From Molossus alvarezi (lineage: Eukaryota > Chordata > Mammalia > Chiroptera > Molossidae), in contig CM073890.1 in the NCBI GenBank assembly GCA_037176705.1, positions 94,044,591 through 94,108,590 on the forward strand: 64,000 bases of DNA, written 5' to 3'. The notes under the pieces are model-generated. The model was given only the letters and a program-made list of their open reading frames with translations, ran no database searches and was not told the origin of the DNA. The position numbers were made by a program, and so were the translations under genes. Below, piece by piece: positions 11,232-23,220 of the stretch. Position 1 is the first letter of the stretch; each line of letters starts with the position of its first letter.

Positions 11232-11317
11232 CATGATCTCCATAGCGCTCCAGCGTGAGGTTCCCCAGTACATCGCCATTCCTTGGTTTATCACGTGTGT
11301 CATGGCTCGAACGATTT
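11232..11317 (-). CDS. KCNAB1: KCNAB1 coding exon (86 nt), cofactor-binding GTSRW
   Basis: Two bases complete a glutamate codon, then 28 residues run from [12 protein letters not shown] to RWSAMEIM, ending in phase 0. The acceptor is ttccatag and the donor gtaattcat, a weak match at positions +4 to +6. The Ser-Arg of YWGTSRW contacts the NADP(H) nicotinamide region in the family. SAMEIM fits Kv-beta1 (SSMEIM in Kv-beta2). The splice donor lies only 43 bases from the right-hand end of a Tigger DNA transposon, the closest approach of a mobile element to an exon here. Confidence 0.96.
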
Positions 11318-12965
11318 CTATGGAAGGTCACACAGCATTTCATGAGTTTCTCTACTCTTCCAAGTTAATGTGGTCTTTTTGTTTTTGTTTTTTCCTTGCC
11401 CAAAGCTTTGAAGTTTAATCCAAGTATTTGATTAATATAATTGCTTTGACATTGGTGACAACATAATAGTCTGTCATGAAATATTAATGGTGTGGAGGCT
11501 GGTGGTGCTTTTGGGTAAATTGACTGTCCATTTCCACTTGCAGCCACAGCATTAAATGATATTAAAAACATAATGAGCACTTTAAGTTCTTCCTTTACTT
11601 TTATTGCTTCATGGTTCCTGACCTGATAAAAGAGCACATGATTAACCTCCTTCAGAACCTGGGTACTTTGCTCACTAAAGTAAGAGAAAGCATTTGTTTT
11701 GACTTTGTAGAATATAAGGTCATTGAGGATAGAAGGCTGGCCTTTGTGTATTGGATTTGCAGAGCTGGGCCTCACACAGAGGGGCTGTATAATAGAGATG
11801 ACTCAACAACAATGTATTTAGCAGAAAGATAAACATACTAAATGCTGAACAAACAGCTGAAGCCACAGTGGCTCCCAGCCCACAATAGCACTCCTTGTTC
11901 TTGACCACTTTGAACAGAATTTCATTCTAAGACACCAATGTGATTAATGAATTTCACTGGGGTGGGGGTCGCTGTTTGGGCCCCACCCAGATTGCCTCTT
12001 TCAGCTTGACATCACATTTCCTAAACAGGACAACGAAACCCTTCCCCACAGAGGTGGAGTCCAGCTAATACGTTGGCACCAGCCAGATGTGATACAGAAC
12101 CAGGGAGCATGCAGAGCCTCAGGTTCAGCTGAGTGAAAAGACACAATCACGGTTGGATTTCTTCTACAAAGCAGGTCAGCTTTGTAGAACCCATTTGAAA
12201 TTGGTTTCTTTCTCTGGAAGATGGGAATGCTTTTACTCACCATTTCTACCCAGCAGAGGTAGAATTCGACTTATAAGCAAACTAAACTAACTCAGAGGAA
12301 CCTAGGAAGAGAGACTTGTAAAGTTGAGATGGAGGAGGGCAGAGTTAGGGGTAGGGGAAGGACACTTCTTTCAAGCTGGTGGGACCCAGGAGGGTTGTAG
12401 ACCTCGTCATAGGAAGACATGGGAGCTCCTGTTGGGTGAATTCTATTCTCAGTAAATGATCAGTCAAGTGAAAATGAGGTGGTGTGAGAAGTGAGGAAAA
12501 GATTAGAACAGATAGTTCTGAGCATAGAAGAGCCTATAAAAGACACCCCAATGTCCTAGATACTTCAGTTGCTGGTAATTTCTTTCTCCCTGATTGCTTG
12601 GCCTCTGACCCTGCACAGTTGAGCTTGGTGAAGGAAAACTCCACGAATCCTTTTTCTTTGTCAGAGCAAAGTAGTTATCTTCGAGAACAATCTATAATCA
12701 AAAATAGTATTGTAAGGCTTGTAGTTGGGTTTGATCTATCCCAGTATTACAATTTGAAAAAGAACCAAAGGACAAAAGTTGTAAAATGGACCACATGAAC
12801 AAAGTTAGCTTTCTCTTCTCATTTTGCCTTGATAGGATGAAGGCACTTCTCACCAAGTACTGAGAAAAACAATGTTTTTTGAGCCACATTGATAATAATA
12901 TCACAAATTGCCCCTGTAATTGTTCCTAAAAATATTTAAAAATAGGATGTATAGAAAGAGAAAAA

Positions 12966-13140
12966 GCCAGCTAGTGTGACTTAGTGGTTGAGCGTTGACC
13001 TGTGCACTAAGAGGTCACCAGTAGAATTCCTGGTCAGGGGACATGACCAGGTTGTGGGCTTCATCCCCAGTAGGGGGCGTGCAGGAGGCAGATGATCCAT
13101 GTTTTTCTCTCCCTCTCGCTCTAAAAATCAATAAAACATA
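12966..13140 (+). mobile_element. VES SINE (type B), tail interrupted by two further VES
   Basis: Head 'gccagctagtgtgacttagt', middle cccagtagggggcgtgcagg, tail aaaatcaataaaacatat, then a short TA repeat. The same ataaaacatat string reappears at 13626 after two minus-strand VES copies, showing that they inserted into this tail. Confidence 0.85.
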
Positions 13141-13150
13141 TATATATATA

Positions 13151-13387
13151 TTTTTTTTATCCTCACCCGAGGACACTTTTTGATATTTTGTTCAGATAGA
13201 GTGGGAGGGAGAGAGAGGAGAGAGAGAGAGGACGTGAAAGAGACACATCAAGTGGCTGCCACCCACATGACCCAACCAGGACCGGGGACAAACTGCAACT
13301 GAGGCACGTGCCCCTAGTGGGAACCAAACCTGGGTCTCTCCAGACTGCAGGCCGACGTTCTAACTGCTGAGCCAAACCGGCCAGGGC
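13151..13387 (-). mobile_element. VES SINE (type A), nested
   Basis: Full-length copy from the T run and 'atcctcacccgagg' to ggccagggc, inserted in the tail of the VES at 12966. Confidence 0.93.
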
Positions 13388-13389
13388 TT

Positions 13390-13625
13390 ATTTTTTATTT
13401 TTATTATTTTTTGGCATTTATCTTCAGATAGAGTGGGAGGGAGAGAGGGAGGGGGAGAGAGAGAGAAACATCGATGTGAGAAAGACATATCGAGTGGCTG
13501 CCACGCACACAACCCCAACCGGGGCTGGGAACAAACTGCAACCAAGGTATGTGCCTCTAGCAGGAAACAAACTGGGACTCTGGTCTGCAGGCCGACGCTC
13601 TAACCACGGAGAAAATGTCCAGGGC
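13390..13625 (-). mobile_element. VES SINE (type A), tandem to the previous copy
   Basis: Second consecutive minus-strand VES. Its tail lacks the GAGGAT motif and starts at 'ggcatttatcttcaga'. The head end 'gtccagggc' is mutated upstream (ccacggagaaaat). Confidence 0.88.
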
Positions 13626-14012
13626 AATAAAACATATTTTAAAAAAAAGAAGGAAAGAGAAAAAGACCAGGGCTCCAATGTGCAGTTTTATTTGCAGTAA
13701 AAACTTTAATCCAGGAATTCTTTCTTATCCTGGAGGAGGCTGCAGAGAGGAATTACAAGCGAACTAACAGGCCACAGTTGGAGATTCATGTTGCCAGAAA
13801 ATAAAATTTAATTTAATACATATTAATTTTTTTTAATGTCAGGGAAAAATCCCCCAAGTGTTTAGCTAACAGGAAATCATACTGATGGCTGAGGTGGGTT
13901 TTTACCCGATTCTATTATTTAAGAACACTAGAGGGCAGCATTGTTAAGTAAAAAATTAACTGAATTTAAAAGCTGCTGTTTTACTTGTGTATCATGGAAA
14001 GAAATACATTTT

Positions 14013-14269
14013 ATTTATTTATTTATCCTCACCCGAGGACATTTTTGCATTTATCTTCAGATAGAGCGGGAGGTAGTGAAGGAGGGAGAGAGAGAGAGAA
14101 ACATCAGTGTGAGAGAAACACATGGAGTGGCTGCCACCCACACGACCCCAGACTCCCGTTTGGAGTCAGGGACAAACTGCAACCGAGGTACCTGCCCTTA
14201 GCAGGAACTGAACCCGGGACTCTGGTCTGTGGGCCGACACTCTAATCACTGAGCCAGACCGGCCAGGGC
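14013..14269 (-). mobile_element. VES SINE (type A) with target duplication
   Basis: Complete copy. Flanks gaaatacatttta (about 14000) and ggaatgcatttta (about 14271) are similar. The usual accagggccgg segment is replaced by a small hairpin at 14147-14171. Confidence 0.9.
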
Positions 14270-14348
14270 AAGGAATGCATTTTAAAACTATCCAGTCAGA
14301 GCATCGATTCTGAGTGGGGAGAAGGACATTAGGAAGATAACTTAGTAC

Positions 14349-14642
14349 CATGGTTCTCAACCCTGACTGCGCTATCCAGACTCAAATCCAGGCTCCACTG
14401 AAGTCCTATTGTATCAGGATCTCTGCGGGGTGAGGCCTGGCGTCAACACTTGCAAACTCCCCCTTCATGATGCCGGAGTGCAGGCAGGGCTCAGCACACT
14501 GTGCTCATCCGCACCAATGCTCCCAGAGTGTGGCAGCACCCCACCTACTGAATTACAGAGTCTGTGGTGGGTGGGGCCCAACAGCCTGTTTTAACCAGCC
14601 CACCAAGCAGCTGTGGTGCAGAATGAAGTCTGAGAACCACTG
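14349..14642 (+). repeat. MER5A-like hAT-Charlie element
   Basis: Begins catggttctcaaccctgact and ends gtctgagaaccactg, the inverted termini of MER5A-type elements. The interior is diverged. The 8-bp flanks match only 5 of 8. Confidence 0.6.
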
Positions 14643-14832
14643 CTTCAAACCATTCCCAAGGAAGCCGCTTCAGTAGCTACAGACTTCCTCCCACATTTTC
14701 TTTCGGCTCTTGCATGTAATCTGAAGGCTTCATGCTATAATTTAACCTTTAGTTTTTTGCTTTAGTAAATATGCAAACAGTTACTATAACATGCATGCAT
14801 TCTTGTGCATGTATGAATGTGCGCATGTGTGG

Positions 14833-14849
14833 GCGCGCGCGCACACACA

Positions 14850-14882
<33 letters not shown>
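14833..14882. repeat. (CG)n/(CA)n dinucleotide tract
   Basis: Alternating purine-pyrimidine run: gcgcgcgc, then cacacacac, gcgc, and a pure CA run to 14882. Confidence 0.95.
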
Positions 14883-14883
<1 letters not shown>

Positions 14884-14884
<1 letters not shown>

Positions 14885-15013
14885 GTATGAATCAGGATCA
14901 CCTGAGGAATTTGATGGCAATGTAGAGGTCCAGGTCCTAGCCTTCTTTAATGAGCCTGGGCCTTTGTATTATTTTCATTAGTTCTCAAATCTCAAAGTTT
15001 GAGAACCACTGTC
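14884..15013 (+). repeat. MER5A-like fragment
   Basis: Reads aatcaggatcacctgaggaa through gtttgagaaccactg, the right-hand part of a MER5A-type element. The left end is replaced by the CA tract. Confidence 0.55.
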
Positions 15014-16028
15014 AAAACTATAGAAAAACTGTTAAATCTTCCCTGTGCACTCTCCCGGGTTGAAATCATTGTCACTGTTCTGTAACCCACAGGCCACAGG
15101 CAACCCTCTCTCTTGTTCCCTGTGTCCTCGGCACACAGCGGGCCCTCTGTAAATGCTGCACCTCAGTTTTGCTTCCCTGAGGGTTCCATTTTCCCACCTG
15201 TAAAGTGGGGGTGATGTGCTGCTGTGGAACCCTGTCAAAGCTTGACATGAGATCATGTGTGTAGACCACTATGTAATCTAAAAGAGTCACACAAACTGAG
15301 TAACAAGGAAGTAGGATGTGGCCATGGTTGTTTCTTAAATATATATTTTATGCTAAAGGCCCTAATAAAGCTATTTATTTGGGTGAAAAAAATGTGTTGA
15401 TAAACACTTTTTTTAATTGGCCCTCATGCAAAAAAAAAAAAGGTCACCTTTGTTCATGGGAAATGAAAACAAGCAAATAGTTATAGTGCACGAGCAATAA
15501 ACCATAAGGCCTGAAGATACAGATATGCAGAAATTAGTCTTTTGATTAATTAAAATGTACTCAAGTTCATTTGGCCATAGAGACGCAAAATAATAAAAAC
15601 ACAAGAAACCTCAGAGACATTTCAGTGGAGTTTCTTCTTATCCGAGAGGAGGAAATATAGGCTAGCAGTTCATTGTTTTATGGAATAATCAAATGCTTGA
15701 TTATTATTCACAATTATAAATATTTCAGATATGACTACAAAATGCTGAGAGTGAATACACAAAATAATAATTGTACTATGTAGTGGAGCTATGATTTTGT
15801 TCAATATTGTCCAAGCTTCTGTAAATGTGTGTTATCATACTTTTATAACCTAAAAAAGAAAGAAGATTCCCTAACAAGCAAAGGCACCACTTTAAAACAC
15901 GAACATGTCATAGGTTAATTCACAAATATTAGCTTCAACCAAATGAAATTGCCATCTTTGGAGGTCAAAATGGTTGATTACCTGGGGTCATTCATGTAGT
16001 TCGACCTCACTGCTATCAGATCCTTTCT

Positions 16029-16290
16029 CTCTCTCTTTTTTTTTAATCCTCACCCGAGGACATTTTTCCTTTGGTTGAGATAAAGTGGGAGGGAGAGAGA
16101 GGAAGAGAGAGAGAGAGAGAAGAGAGAAACATCGACATGACAGGGACACACTGAATTGCCGCCACCCGCACGACCTGCACGACCAACCAGGGCCGGGGAC
16201 AAACTGCAACTGAGGTATGTGCCCTTAGCGGGAACTGAACCCGGGACTCTCTGGACCATGCTCTAACTGCTGAGCCAAACCGGCCAGGGC
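16029..16290 (-). mobile_element. VES SINE (type A) with target duplication
   Basis: Full-length copy with a short internal repeat (gcacgacct gcacgacca). Flanks cagatcctttct occur at 16017-16028 and 16290-16301. Confidence 0.93.
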
Positions 16291-16817
16291 AGATCCTTTC
16301 TTTTTTAAGAGGGGAAAAGCATGGTGGTGGCTAGGGCACTGGTAGGACCCCGAGACTTGGTTTCGTCAGAGTTGTTGTGAACACTAATAAAATATAGGTC
16401 CAGAGGGCACAATTTTTACTCCAAACTAGTTGTTTTGTTTTTTAAAAATGTATCTAACTCGACTTGTTTATTTTCTTGCTGAACTTCAGAAGCTTGTGGC
16501 GGTGCTGGTTTATAATCGTGCCTTTTTGTGGCTTAGGGGTCCCTTCTTGGTCCTTTCTCAGGCCATGTCTTCCTGGCCTTGGAGAGCCCCCCTCAGTGCT
16601 CAGCGGAGTGTATGGAGACAGAGGAGCATCCTTTCTCACAGAGCGAAAACTCAGACCCGTGGAGAAGCAAGGCCATGCTGAGCCTCAAAGGCTTGCTGGC
16701 TGCGGATGGCGCAGCCCCCGGACCTTGCAGAGCACACACCAGGATCTGGGAGACATTTATGTCCCATCATTGCCACTACCTCGGGCACATTGCTCAACCT
16801 TCCTGGAGCAGCACAAT

Positions 16818-16985
16818 GGGTAGACTGATATTAACCGAGCACACAGAAATCTCTGTAATAACTGCTTAGGTGGATTACACTGCAACCCCCATTTTACTGA
16901 TGAAGCTGAGACTCAGAAAGGCAGTCATTTGGGCAAGTTCTCAGGAGACAGGCTGTAAGCCACTTCTAGCTCTGAAGTCCTGTGC
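16818..16985 (-). repeat. MIR
   Basis: Reverse-oriented MIR: cccccattttactgatgaag, gagactcagaaaggcag, 'gggcaagttctcagg'. Confidence 0.65.
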
Positions 16986-18964
16986 CTGGTCATCTTGAAA
17001 GGCTTTGTGCACAGTACACTGTGGGAGAAGGTGGGCTGGGGACAGAAAAATAACAGGGTGCTTACTTATCTGATCCCACTATGTATTTGTGAATGTGTGA
17101 TGCCTGTGTGTGCTTAGAGCCATCCCTGTGCATTTAACACACTGCTGACTATCGTGAATGCTGTGTTTGAATGACAAGAAATGTGAACTATCTTTTTGCT
17201 TCCTTGAAGAAAGACCTCAGATGTGATGACTTTGAAAAGGAGCCAGAAGACGGCTCCCATCTACCTGTTGAAGCTTAGAGAGAGTGACCTTCACACGATA
17301 TTCCTTTACAAGGAATAGCTTTCTAGACCAGGTGTCAGGCAAAGTGATCCTGGATCAGAGCAGCCCAGATTCAAAGCCTGGAAGGGGATACATGTGGAGC
17401 TTTATGTCTGCACGGACAGGCGCTGTCCTCACCCGCAGCTCTCCCTGAGAGGACCCTCCCTGAGGGCACCCTCTACCTCTCTGCTCTGCCACACTCCGGT
17501 TTTCCCTGGTCCTCGACAGTTTGAGCTGAGCCTTTGATATTGCCCAGATGTGATTTCCAAATCTTATTCTGGAATGTGGAATAGGTTACTGGAATGGGAC
17601 ACTTTCAGTCTCCCTTTTACACAAAGTCCAAAGGCCCTGAACAAAAACTGGTTGGTAAGTACCCCTAAGTTCTGAAGTGAGGTTCAAGACCATCTATGCA
17701 TAGGACTGGTAAAGAAGGTTTGGCCATCTTTAATCCAATCCCCACTTGAAAGAATAAATGGGTGAAGGTGAAGGTTGAAGGACAATTTAACTGGACTTGT
17801 TTGAGTTTGTGGCATTTCCTAACCTCCCCCTGGGGCACCCCCCCTTTTCCTCCACTTTTCACCTTTTCTCAGACTGAATAAAATTCCAGAAAATCCCATT
17901 TTCTGAATATGCAAATAAGAACAGCTCCTCTGGTAAGAACTTGCTGTGACTTCTGCACAGACAGACACGAGCTGTCCTGGGGACTCTGCTCGTTCCTTGT
18001 TCGGCTCTCCCTGCAGAAGGGAGGCTGTATGATGCTGCCTATTTTCAACAGGATCTCTTCTGCCACCAGACAGCCATCTCTAATTCCAGCAAGGGGGCAA
18101 ATGACCATTACACATTTAGATTAGAACGGCTAAGCAATTTGCCTGATCAACGACACAGTTTTTTTTAAAATCTATCAGTACTACTCTATCTTCATTATTT
18201 CTTTATAATCTTCTTATCATTATATCCAGTCTTTCCAGCAGCTCACCTAGACCAACTACTGCCTGCTGACACTTCAAGAAATAATTATATCGAATATGGA
18301 CATAAAATCACACCTTGTCCTTCAACATAATCTAAACATGGTCCCCACTGTTTCCTGCTAAAACATGGTGATTCCAAAATATCAGTCTGTAATTGCTATG
18401 TTTAGCTAATACTAAATGGTAGTAATTAAATGATTAACTAGACCATGTCTGTCCTGATGAAAGGGAGGTAACATCTATGGTGAGTATAGTGCACAGTGCT
18501 GTTCTCCCCTATGCCAAATTCTATAAGATTTATGAACAGTGGAATGAATTCTAATTCATTTAGGGATATTGAAAATGAGAGTAAGTAAATTGCGTTGTCT
18601 TAAATTTTGTCTGGAGCAAGGCAACAAATAAACAAATGTAGATAAATAAGCAAATCTAAGTGACCTGAAATTCCAGGGTTGTGCACGTTCACTAGATACC
18701 TGCCTTATCTTCCTCCGTGAAGCTGAAAGTTGTGTCATCAGTGGATGGTAGGAGTCTGTGCTAGTGTCCTGGGGTTTCCTTGGACAATGTTACAGGTTGT
18801 TTGTAAAAGTTTGAACGTGGGCCTTCTCCTGATGTGGGATATCTCTCTGACATACATGAAAGAATGAATATTTGAAAAAGGAGTCTCGTTCTTTCTAAAG
18901 TTTTTGAAGTTTTGCTCTTGTCAATTAAGCCCACAGCTTTTATCATAGAATATGGCTGTTTTCA

Positions 18965-19310
18965 TTTATTTGGGCTGCTAGAAAAAAAATGCCATATGTG
19001 ACTTAAACAGCAGACATTAATTTCTCCCAGTCTGGAGACTGGGAGGCTCAAGATCAAGGTGCTGGCAGATGCAGTGTCTGGTGAGGACCCTCTTCCTAGT
19101 CTGTAGACAGCTTCTGACTGTCTGCACAGGGCGGGAGGGTGAGGGAGCTCTCGGGGTTCTCTGACCAGCACATTAATGCCACTTCCAGGGGCTCTCCTCA
19201 CGCCCTAGTCACTTACCAAAGGCCCCACTCCTAATAGCATCACAATGGGGGTTAGGTTTCAGCATAGGAATTTTGGGGGGACACAAACATTCAGTCTATG
19301 GCAATGACCT
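18965..19310 (-). mobile_element. MLT1-type MaLR LTR
   Basis: The plus strand reads ttatttgggctgctag, ggaggctcaagatcaaggtg, ccaaaggccccactcctaat, gttaggtttcagcatagg and 'ttttggggggacacaaacat'. This is the complement of an MLT1-class solitary LTR as I recall it. Old and diverged. Confidence 0.6.
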
Positions 19311-19348
19311 AGAAAATTCTCAAAGCAAGAGGGATGTGATAAAACAAA

Positions 19349-19475
19349 GAACTTACATGCAAGTATGCATAACCAATGGACATAGACAACAGTGCTGGGG
19401 GGGGGCAGCTTAGGGAGGAGGGAGGAGGGGGGAGAGAAACATCTGTCATAATAAAATAAAATATGTAAAAAGAAA
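19349..19475 (+). repeat. HAL1/L1 3' UTR fragment
   Basis: Contains gcataaccaatggacatag and a G-rich run, followed by A-rich sequence. It matches the complement of the 3' UTR seen in the HAL1 element at 39193-41266. Confidence 0.6.
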
Positions 19476-20364
19476 AAAATGGTTGTTCATCTTTGCTCTA
19501 GAGGACATTCTCATGAACACCTGATTTTGAATGATTTAATTTTTCTTAGTGAATGTACCAGGATGAATAATCTACAAAATGTGTGCAGAAATAAATGAGG
19601 AAATTAACCTGCTGTGTAGGTTTATTTGATAGAACAAATTTATTTGATAGAACAATTATGGTGGAAGGTACTTTGATATATGGCAATAAAACCTATCAGT
19701 AACACATAGAAAGATATGATAGAAGTTATAAATACCCCTTATTTAGCCATAATATATGAGATCTAAAGATGACATCATTGAGAATTATTAACTTTTTATT
19801 TTGTTGTCCTCTTGCGCTTTGGGCTGCAGTTTTTCTTACTTAAAAATAAGGATGTCTCAAACTTTTTGGTGTATCAATGATTTTTTAAAAAATGGAATAA
19901 GTTATTGAAAACGCAATTAAAAGTCCTTAAATTATAAAAGAGATTTGTCAGCTTTTGTCACTGGAAGTGCAGAGGTCGTAATATATGCTTCAGAATTGGT
20001 GGTTCCGTGTCACCACCTTCTTCCTGGCTGTGCTCTGCTCTCCCCAGATAGCTGGGTTCACTCTGTGCTGTTTCAGTCCAGGAACCGGTGCCTCTGGCCA
20101 AGGGAAAAAGTGGGCTGACTGCCTTAACACAACCCCAAACTCACCTTGGAACTGAGGTCCAGCAAGGGGAGAGGAAGCAGCCTTCCTCTGGATCAGATGG
20201 CAGTTTGGAGGAAGCATTGTCATCCACATGAAAATCTGGGTTCCCGAGAGGGGAGGGGTGACTTCTGGGCCAACAACCAGCAACGTCCTCTGTGCTCAGA
20301 CGGGGTCTGGTTGGGCATGCCAATGCCAACAACAGAGGGACAGAGAGCTGACTCCGAGCGCCTG

Positions 20365-20500
20365 CCACGTGCTGGGAGCTTTATCAACACGATTGCATTT
20401 AAGCTTTACTACAGCCCGGTGAGGTGGTATTATTACATTTTCATTGTGCATTTGAAGAAATTGAGGCTCAGAGAGATTCAAAACTTGAAACCAGGTTTTC
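20365..20500 (-). repeat. MIR
   Basis: Reverse-oriented MIR core: cacgtgctgggagctttatc, ggtggtattattacattttc, 'gaaattgaggctcagagaga'. Confidence 0.65.
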
Positions 20501-21449
20501 ACTCTCCCTCTAAAACCAGCCTCACCCCCAACCGCATGCTCAAACCAAATGAAACAACCTATCTTTTCCCCTTTCTCTCCATCTATAGTTACACATTTCA
20601 TGCCCACTCTTCTGATTTTGAAGCATGTAGAGGGTTAAAATATCTCCATCAACCGAGGAAATACGCCTTTGTGCATGTCAAAAGGAAATGTATCATGCAA
20701 AACACTCAGTAAGGAATCATTCCCAAATGTTCATTGAGATACTAAAAAATAAATTTAACCAAACCCCACAAGTTCTATGCGGCACCTAATATTTCTATAT
20801 CCATGGTTAGTGGAACAATTATTTTTAAACTTGGGAGCACCTGTCATCATTGGTTGTAGACATGGACTCAAGCCTCGGATTTCTGATCTTTTCAGTTGTG
20901 TGCAGGTCACACCACTGGTCGGACGGGCTGCTTATCCTGTTATCCTGTCTGCAGCTTTCTCGTTTATACAACCGTCTGTGCAGCAGCTGCTGGGGACAGG
21001 CTTTTAGCTCCGTTTGAAAAGGAAGTCTGTCTCGTGAGGGAAGGGTTAAAGCAGGCAACTTGGCAGAGGATTGATAAGAGGAAACAACATTTATCCTAAT
21101 GAGGTTTTCTTCTGGCAGATCGAGTTTCGCGCTGTAATAGGGAGCGATCTTGATTGCTTCCTGGAAAGTGTCGAGCTGGCCTCACTTCCTGGTCCTGTCA
21201 CGGGAGATGCTGGAAGGAGCCGCTGTCTTCCTCCTGATGATGCTAAAAACTCTCTCCGCCTTTACAGCAGATGCAGCTTCCCGGCAGCCGGATCCACTTA
21301 GGCTCTGCAGAGCTTATCTGTGTTTGGGATGTGGCTGGTAACCAGCCAAAAGGCATTTTTTAAACTTGTCATGGTGGGATGGATGATTTTCTAAGCTTTT
21401 CAACAGTGAACTATCTGGTAAAGAGGAAATACTAACTTTGTTAATATTT

Positions 21450-21921
21450 TATTTTTTATTTTTAAATCCTAACCCAAGGATACTTTTCCATTCATCTTCA
21501 GCCAGAGTGGGAGGGAAGGAGAGAGAGAGAGAGAAAAAGAGAAACATCGATCGGATGCCTCCTGCATGACCCTAACCAGGGCCGGGGACCGAACCACAAC
21601 TGAGGTATGTGCTCTTGACTGGAATCGAACCCATGACTCTTTGGTCAGTGGGCCGACGCTCTAACCCAGTGGTTCTCAACCTTCTTAATGCCGCGACCCT
21701 TTATTACAGTTCCTCATGTTGTGGTGACCCCCAACCATAAAATTATTGTTGTTGCTATTTCATAACTGTAATTTTGCCACTGTTATGAGTTGCCATCGGA
21801 AATATGTGTTTTCCAATGGTCTTAGGTGACCCCTGTGAAAAGGGTCGTTCAACCCCCAAAGGGGTCGCGACCCACAGGTTAAGAACCGCTGCTCTAATCA
21901 TTGAACCAAACCAGCCAGGGC
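21450..21921 (-). mobile_element. VES SINE (type A) interrupted by SPIN
   Basis: VES from the T-rich tail to 'gggccgacgct', resumed at 21892 as ctctaatcattgaaccaaac and ending at the head 'ccagccagggc'. Flanks ctttgttaatattt (21436-21449) and ctctgctaatattt (21921-21934) match at 12 of 14. The gap is exactly the SPIN element. Confidence 0.9.
21667..21891 (+). mobile_element. SPIN non-autonomous hAT transposon
   Basis: 225-bp element. The left terminus is cagtggttctcaaccttctt and the right terminus ends aggttaagaaccgctg. The interior has the characteristic tgccgcgaccctttattaca, ttgtggtgacccccaacc and ccaaaggggtcgcgaccc strings of SPIN. The 8-bp flanks ctctaacc (21659-21666) and ctctaatc (21892-21899) match at 7 of 8. 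It has no transposase. SPIN elements are known in bats and in several unrelated tetrapods as a product of horizontal transfer. Confidence 0.92.
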
Positions 21922-22746
21922 TCTGCTAATATTTGAAAACAAGGCATCTGCTGCTGTGTATGTTAAAATGTATGGCAGGCCCAGGGGTGGCCGAGCCGCA
22001 TTCACAGCAGAGTCCTTGCTGGAGGCTCGCCTGCTTCTGGGTCTGCCCTGGAGGCTCCACATTTGTTTCCTTGGGTCTAGTTCCCTGTTCCACAGGTCTG
22101 CTTGCATCGGGAACCCTTAAGCACTTTCTTGGGGCTTTCTTTCCCATTTCTGAGGTCCTCCTCCATCCCCCACCCAAAGGTGTCTGCTTTCTCTTATTTT
22201 CTCCGTTAGGATCTTCTGCTAAGGGAGGATTTAGCAAGGCTTTTCATATAAGATAGTGCTTCTTAAATATTTCCACCACATGATCCTCTCAAGTGCCATG
22301 AACGAAAATATTAGACAACTTTGACTTTGGCATAAAAAGTATGCAAATTTCGACTCTGCACCATGATAAAGCATTTACTTTAAACGCTAACAACGCTTTT
22401 CTTTACAAATCTTTGAGTAAAACTGACATGGAAGGAAAATGCCTCATGTTTACTCTGTGGCCTGTCCAGCCCCCTCACCGCTCCACCCCCAGTCGCTTTT
22501 CCACACACGACACACTTGCTTGTGTTTCAGGGGAACCTCATGCCTGGTCGAAAGGCAAAGAGCAGCCAGAAGGGCCGAGTGACTGCAGAGACATAACGAA
22601 TAGTCCCTCTTGGGGACTGGCTTGAATTACACACACAACCCTAGTTGGACCAAATCCTTTCTGTTCTGAACTTTTGCATATTTTCATGTCACATTTTATG
22701 AGATCCCTCTCTCACATACATATAAGGGTCTTCTGTCTTCTGGAAT

Positions 22747-22986
22747 TTTTTTTTTATCCTTACCCAAGGACATTTTTGCATTTATCTTCAAATAGAGTGG
22801 GAGAGAGAGGGGGCAAGAGAGAGAAACATCGATGTGAGAGAGACACATCGACTGGTTGCCACCCACAAGACCCCAACCGGGGCCAAGGACAAACTGCAAC
22901 CGAGGTACGTGCCCTTAGCGGAAACCGAACCCAGGCCTCTCTGGTCTGCAGGCTGACACTCTAATCGCTGAGCCAAACTGGCCAGG
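22747..22986 (-). mobile_element. VES SINE (type A) with target duplication
   Basis: Complete copy. Flanks ctgtcttctggaat occur at 22733-22746 and 22987-23000, identical over 14 bases. Confidence 0.93.
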
Positions 22987-23002
22987 CTGTCTTCTGGAAT
23001 AT

Positions 23003-23220
23003 TAATAGTAACACTAATTTAGCGTTTATAATGTAGTTGGCCTTGTTCTAAACACTTTACATATAGTAACTCATTTACTCCTTGCTACAATCTTTTCGAA
23101 TAGGTCCATTATTTATTCTTATTATTTTGCACATGAGGAAACAGGCACAGCTAAGGGAGCTAGCTGTGTTGGAGCTGGGGTCTGAGGGCAAGCAGACTAC
23201 TCTAGTGTGCTCTTAACCAT
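23003..23220 (-). repeat. MIR
   Basis: Near full-length reverse MIR: 'ttctaaacactttacatata', ttgcacatgaggaaacaggc, 'gtgtgctcttaaccatag'. Confidence 0.75.

Noticed and set aside
20146..20712. 188-codon plus-strand open frame
   Set aside because: It crosses an MIR repeat and unrelated intronic sequence, has no recognisable domain and no splice or promoter context. Such length is possible by chance in GC-moderate DNA.
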